From the NCBI GenBank assembly GCA_003118195.1, contig BEXV01000042.1, positions 367,000 through 381,853 of the forward strand: DNA of 14,854 nucleotides, read 5' to 3'. This DNA comes from Hemicentrotus pulcherrimus (Eukaryota > Echinodermata > Echinoidea > Camarodonta > Strongylocentrotidae). Position numbers and translations under genes: made by a program. Below, piece by piece: positions 13,442-14,854 of the stretch. The notes beneath the pieces were generated by a model, which worked only from the letters and a program-made list of their open reading frames with translations, was not told the origin of the DNA and did no database searches. The first letter of the stretch is position 1; every line of letters begins with the position of its first letter.

Positions 13442-14741
13442 GCTTGGAACCTCTTGCCTTCTAAAACAAACAGGGCAGATGGGATTTTTAATAATTGACA
13501 GATTGGTTATTGACATTGGTAGTACTTTTTCAATTCATGTTCCATCTTTTTTGTTTCATGTTCACCCAGTAACCCAGATTATAGTTTAGGGTATATTTAC
13601 ATTTGGAAGGGAATTACGTGCACACTTCCCCCTAAGTGGGTTGAACGATAAATTAATGTCATGCTGTACAGTTGATTCATATCTATATATAAGCTAGTGT
13701 TTTTGTTGGGGGGGGGATTGGATATCTAATACTCGTATCTAGCTCCCAATTACTGTAAAACTTATAAACTGTCCCAATGTGGAACTTTCCACAGTAAGAA
13801 ACTTTTGTAAATTACAAGCATAAGTGTTACAATTTGCAAAACTGAACGACTCACAAAATTCATGCTCATTTCATGCTTTCAAAGGTTTTTGTTTTCATAT
13901 TGAAAATTGTTTATCAGTCCTCTTTTCTTTATTGATATAACATTTGTCTTTTGTTTTTATTGTGAAGAATATGTTTAATATTAAATTTGAATGAAATTGC
14001 AATATCCTATATAAATGATAGGAATGTTTGCGATCAGAGAGGAAGACATGGCAATCTAATATGAGTTTGTGTATGTTCATTAACCCAATGGCAAGTGTAA
14101 TAATAGCTATAGAGAGCTCAAAATAACTTTTCTAATGACTAATTGGAAAAAAGCTAAATATCAGCTGATAACATGGTGTGTATTTATGCATAACATGCTG
14201 TGAATGTGTGTATTATATCAAATCAAGCTGTTTATGATAAGCAAAATATGAATTCAAATTCAAATCCAAATTATCATTATCTATGCTTACGTTCTTTTTA
14301 TAGCGAGCCTACAATTTCTTTACATAATATTTAAAATACCAGTCATGAATCTGTGATAACAGAACCAACATATATCACAGAAAAGCAGTGACATATAAAC
14401 AAAATTCCAAGTTCTGACATATCACTTTTTTTAATGATGTAGACATTTGTGAATTTAATTATAAGATGTGCCTCTTGACTGGAGTAGGTCTGCTCATAAT
14501 AAAGAGGAGATTGTCACAATGATTAATTTCCCATTGAAAGGCCACAAGGGCATTTACTCTATGCAACATAATTATGGTTAAATTGACTCTCAACATGTTA
14601 TGTTTGTTTTATGCATTGTGACATTATATTTCCCAAGAGCATTTTAAATAAAGAAATACAGAAGGTATATCATTTCATGAAGAACTTCTGATGTGCATTA
14701 GTTTCCCTTTTTCTGTAATTAGGTTTAGCCGTGTACACAGC
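13442..14741. other. Downstream region without a recognised gene
   Basis: AT-rich, with a 9-base G run at 13708-13716 and candidate poly(A) signals AATAAA at 14498-14503 and 14647-14652 on the plus strand. The 107-codon frame at 13266-13589 runs from the transposon into this flank and is not convincing as a gene. Confidence 0.6.
14647..14652 (+). terminator. Candidate poly(A) signal AATAAA
   Basis: Canonical hexamer in the same direction as the CEBPZOS-like gene, about 2.5 kb past its stop; a similar one is at 14498-14503. Use is unproven. Confidence 0.3.
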
Positions 14742-14766
14742 GGGGGGAGGGGGAGGGTTTTGGGGG
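14742..14766 (+). other. Potential G-quadruplex
   Basis: Four G runs (6, 5, 3 and 5) are separated by A, A and TTTT, which meets the usual G4 pattern with loops of 1-4 bases. Confidence 0.75.
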
Positions 14767-14770
14767 TTAA

Positions 14771-14814
14771 AACAAAAAAAACAAAGGGGGGAGCCCCCCT
14801 TTGTTTTTTTTGTT
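14771..14814. repeat. Perfect 21-bp palindrome with 2-base centre
   Basis: Arms 14771-14791 and 14794-14814 are exact reverse complements around AG. Each arm is a C-interrupted A run (8 then 3 A) ending in six G, mirrored on the right as six C and T runs. Confidence 0.97.
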
Positions 14815-14854
14815 AATGTGTGTATTTTTGAGCAACCCCCCCCCCTTTTACAGA

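Noticed and set aside
13266..13589. 107-codon open frame, plus strand
   Set aside because: It starts inside the hAT-like element and runs over its right end and target duplication into the flank; no protein similarity was recognised and an antisense frame is equally open.

Overview
This is a piece of a eukaryotic nuclear genome: AT-rich, with spliced genes, GT-AG introns of about 0.2-0.9 kb, microsatellites, a tRNA-derived SINE and a small hAT-type DNA transposon. Protein similarity and intron positions fit a deuterostome invertebrate. The SINE looks like those of echinoderms, so a sea urchin or close relative is my best guess (inference, moderate confidence). No bacterial, phage, CRISPR or viral genes were seen.

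Minus strand, 9644 down to the left edge: the first 14 coding exons of ERCC2/XPD, the Fe-S DNA helicase of TFIIH. The exons were assembled by hand from splice signals and homology. They join without a frame break into residues 1-494 of a protein that is about 760 residues in human. They hold the Walker A motif, the four Fe-S cysteines, the DEAH box, the Arch domain and motif III. Helicase domain 2 lies beyond position 1. The first coding exon carries only five coding bases (9640-9644).

Plus strand, 10645-12129: three coding exons of an 89-residue single-span membrane protein. It resembles vertebrate CEBPZOS, a small mitochondrial protein, in length, layout and C-terminal half. The two genes are head to head, with start codons 1.0 kb apart, so 9645-10642 should hold both promoters and an unlocated 5' UTR exon of the CEBPZOS-like gene. 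Any cooperation between the two genes beyond a shared promoter region is not supported.

Repeats: a degenerate TCAA/TCAG array (131-410); a dispersed unnamed repeat with one copy in each gene (1218-1411 and 11570-11726); an AT microsatellite; a tRNA-SINE (4301-4576); a probable LINE-like 3' tail (5383-5530); a recent 92-bp duplication (7292-7499); a GC-rich patch with two hairpins in ERCC2 intron 1 (9148-9545); a 510-bp hAT-like MITE with near-perfect 8-bp target duplications (12932-13441); and a G-rich, strongly palindromic tail (14742-14850). I found no evidence of a novel multi-gene system. The points most worth checking are the repeats, the intron-1 patch and the divergent gene pair.
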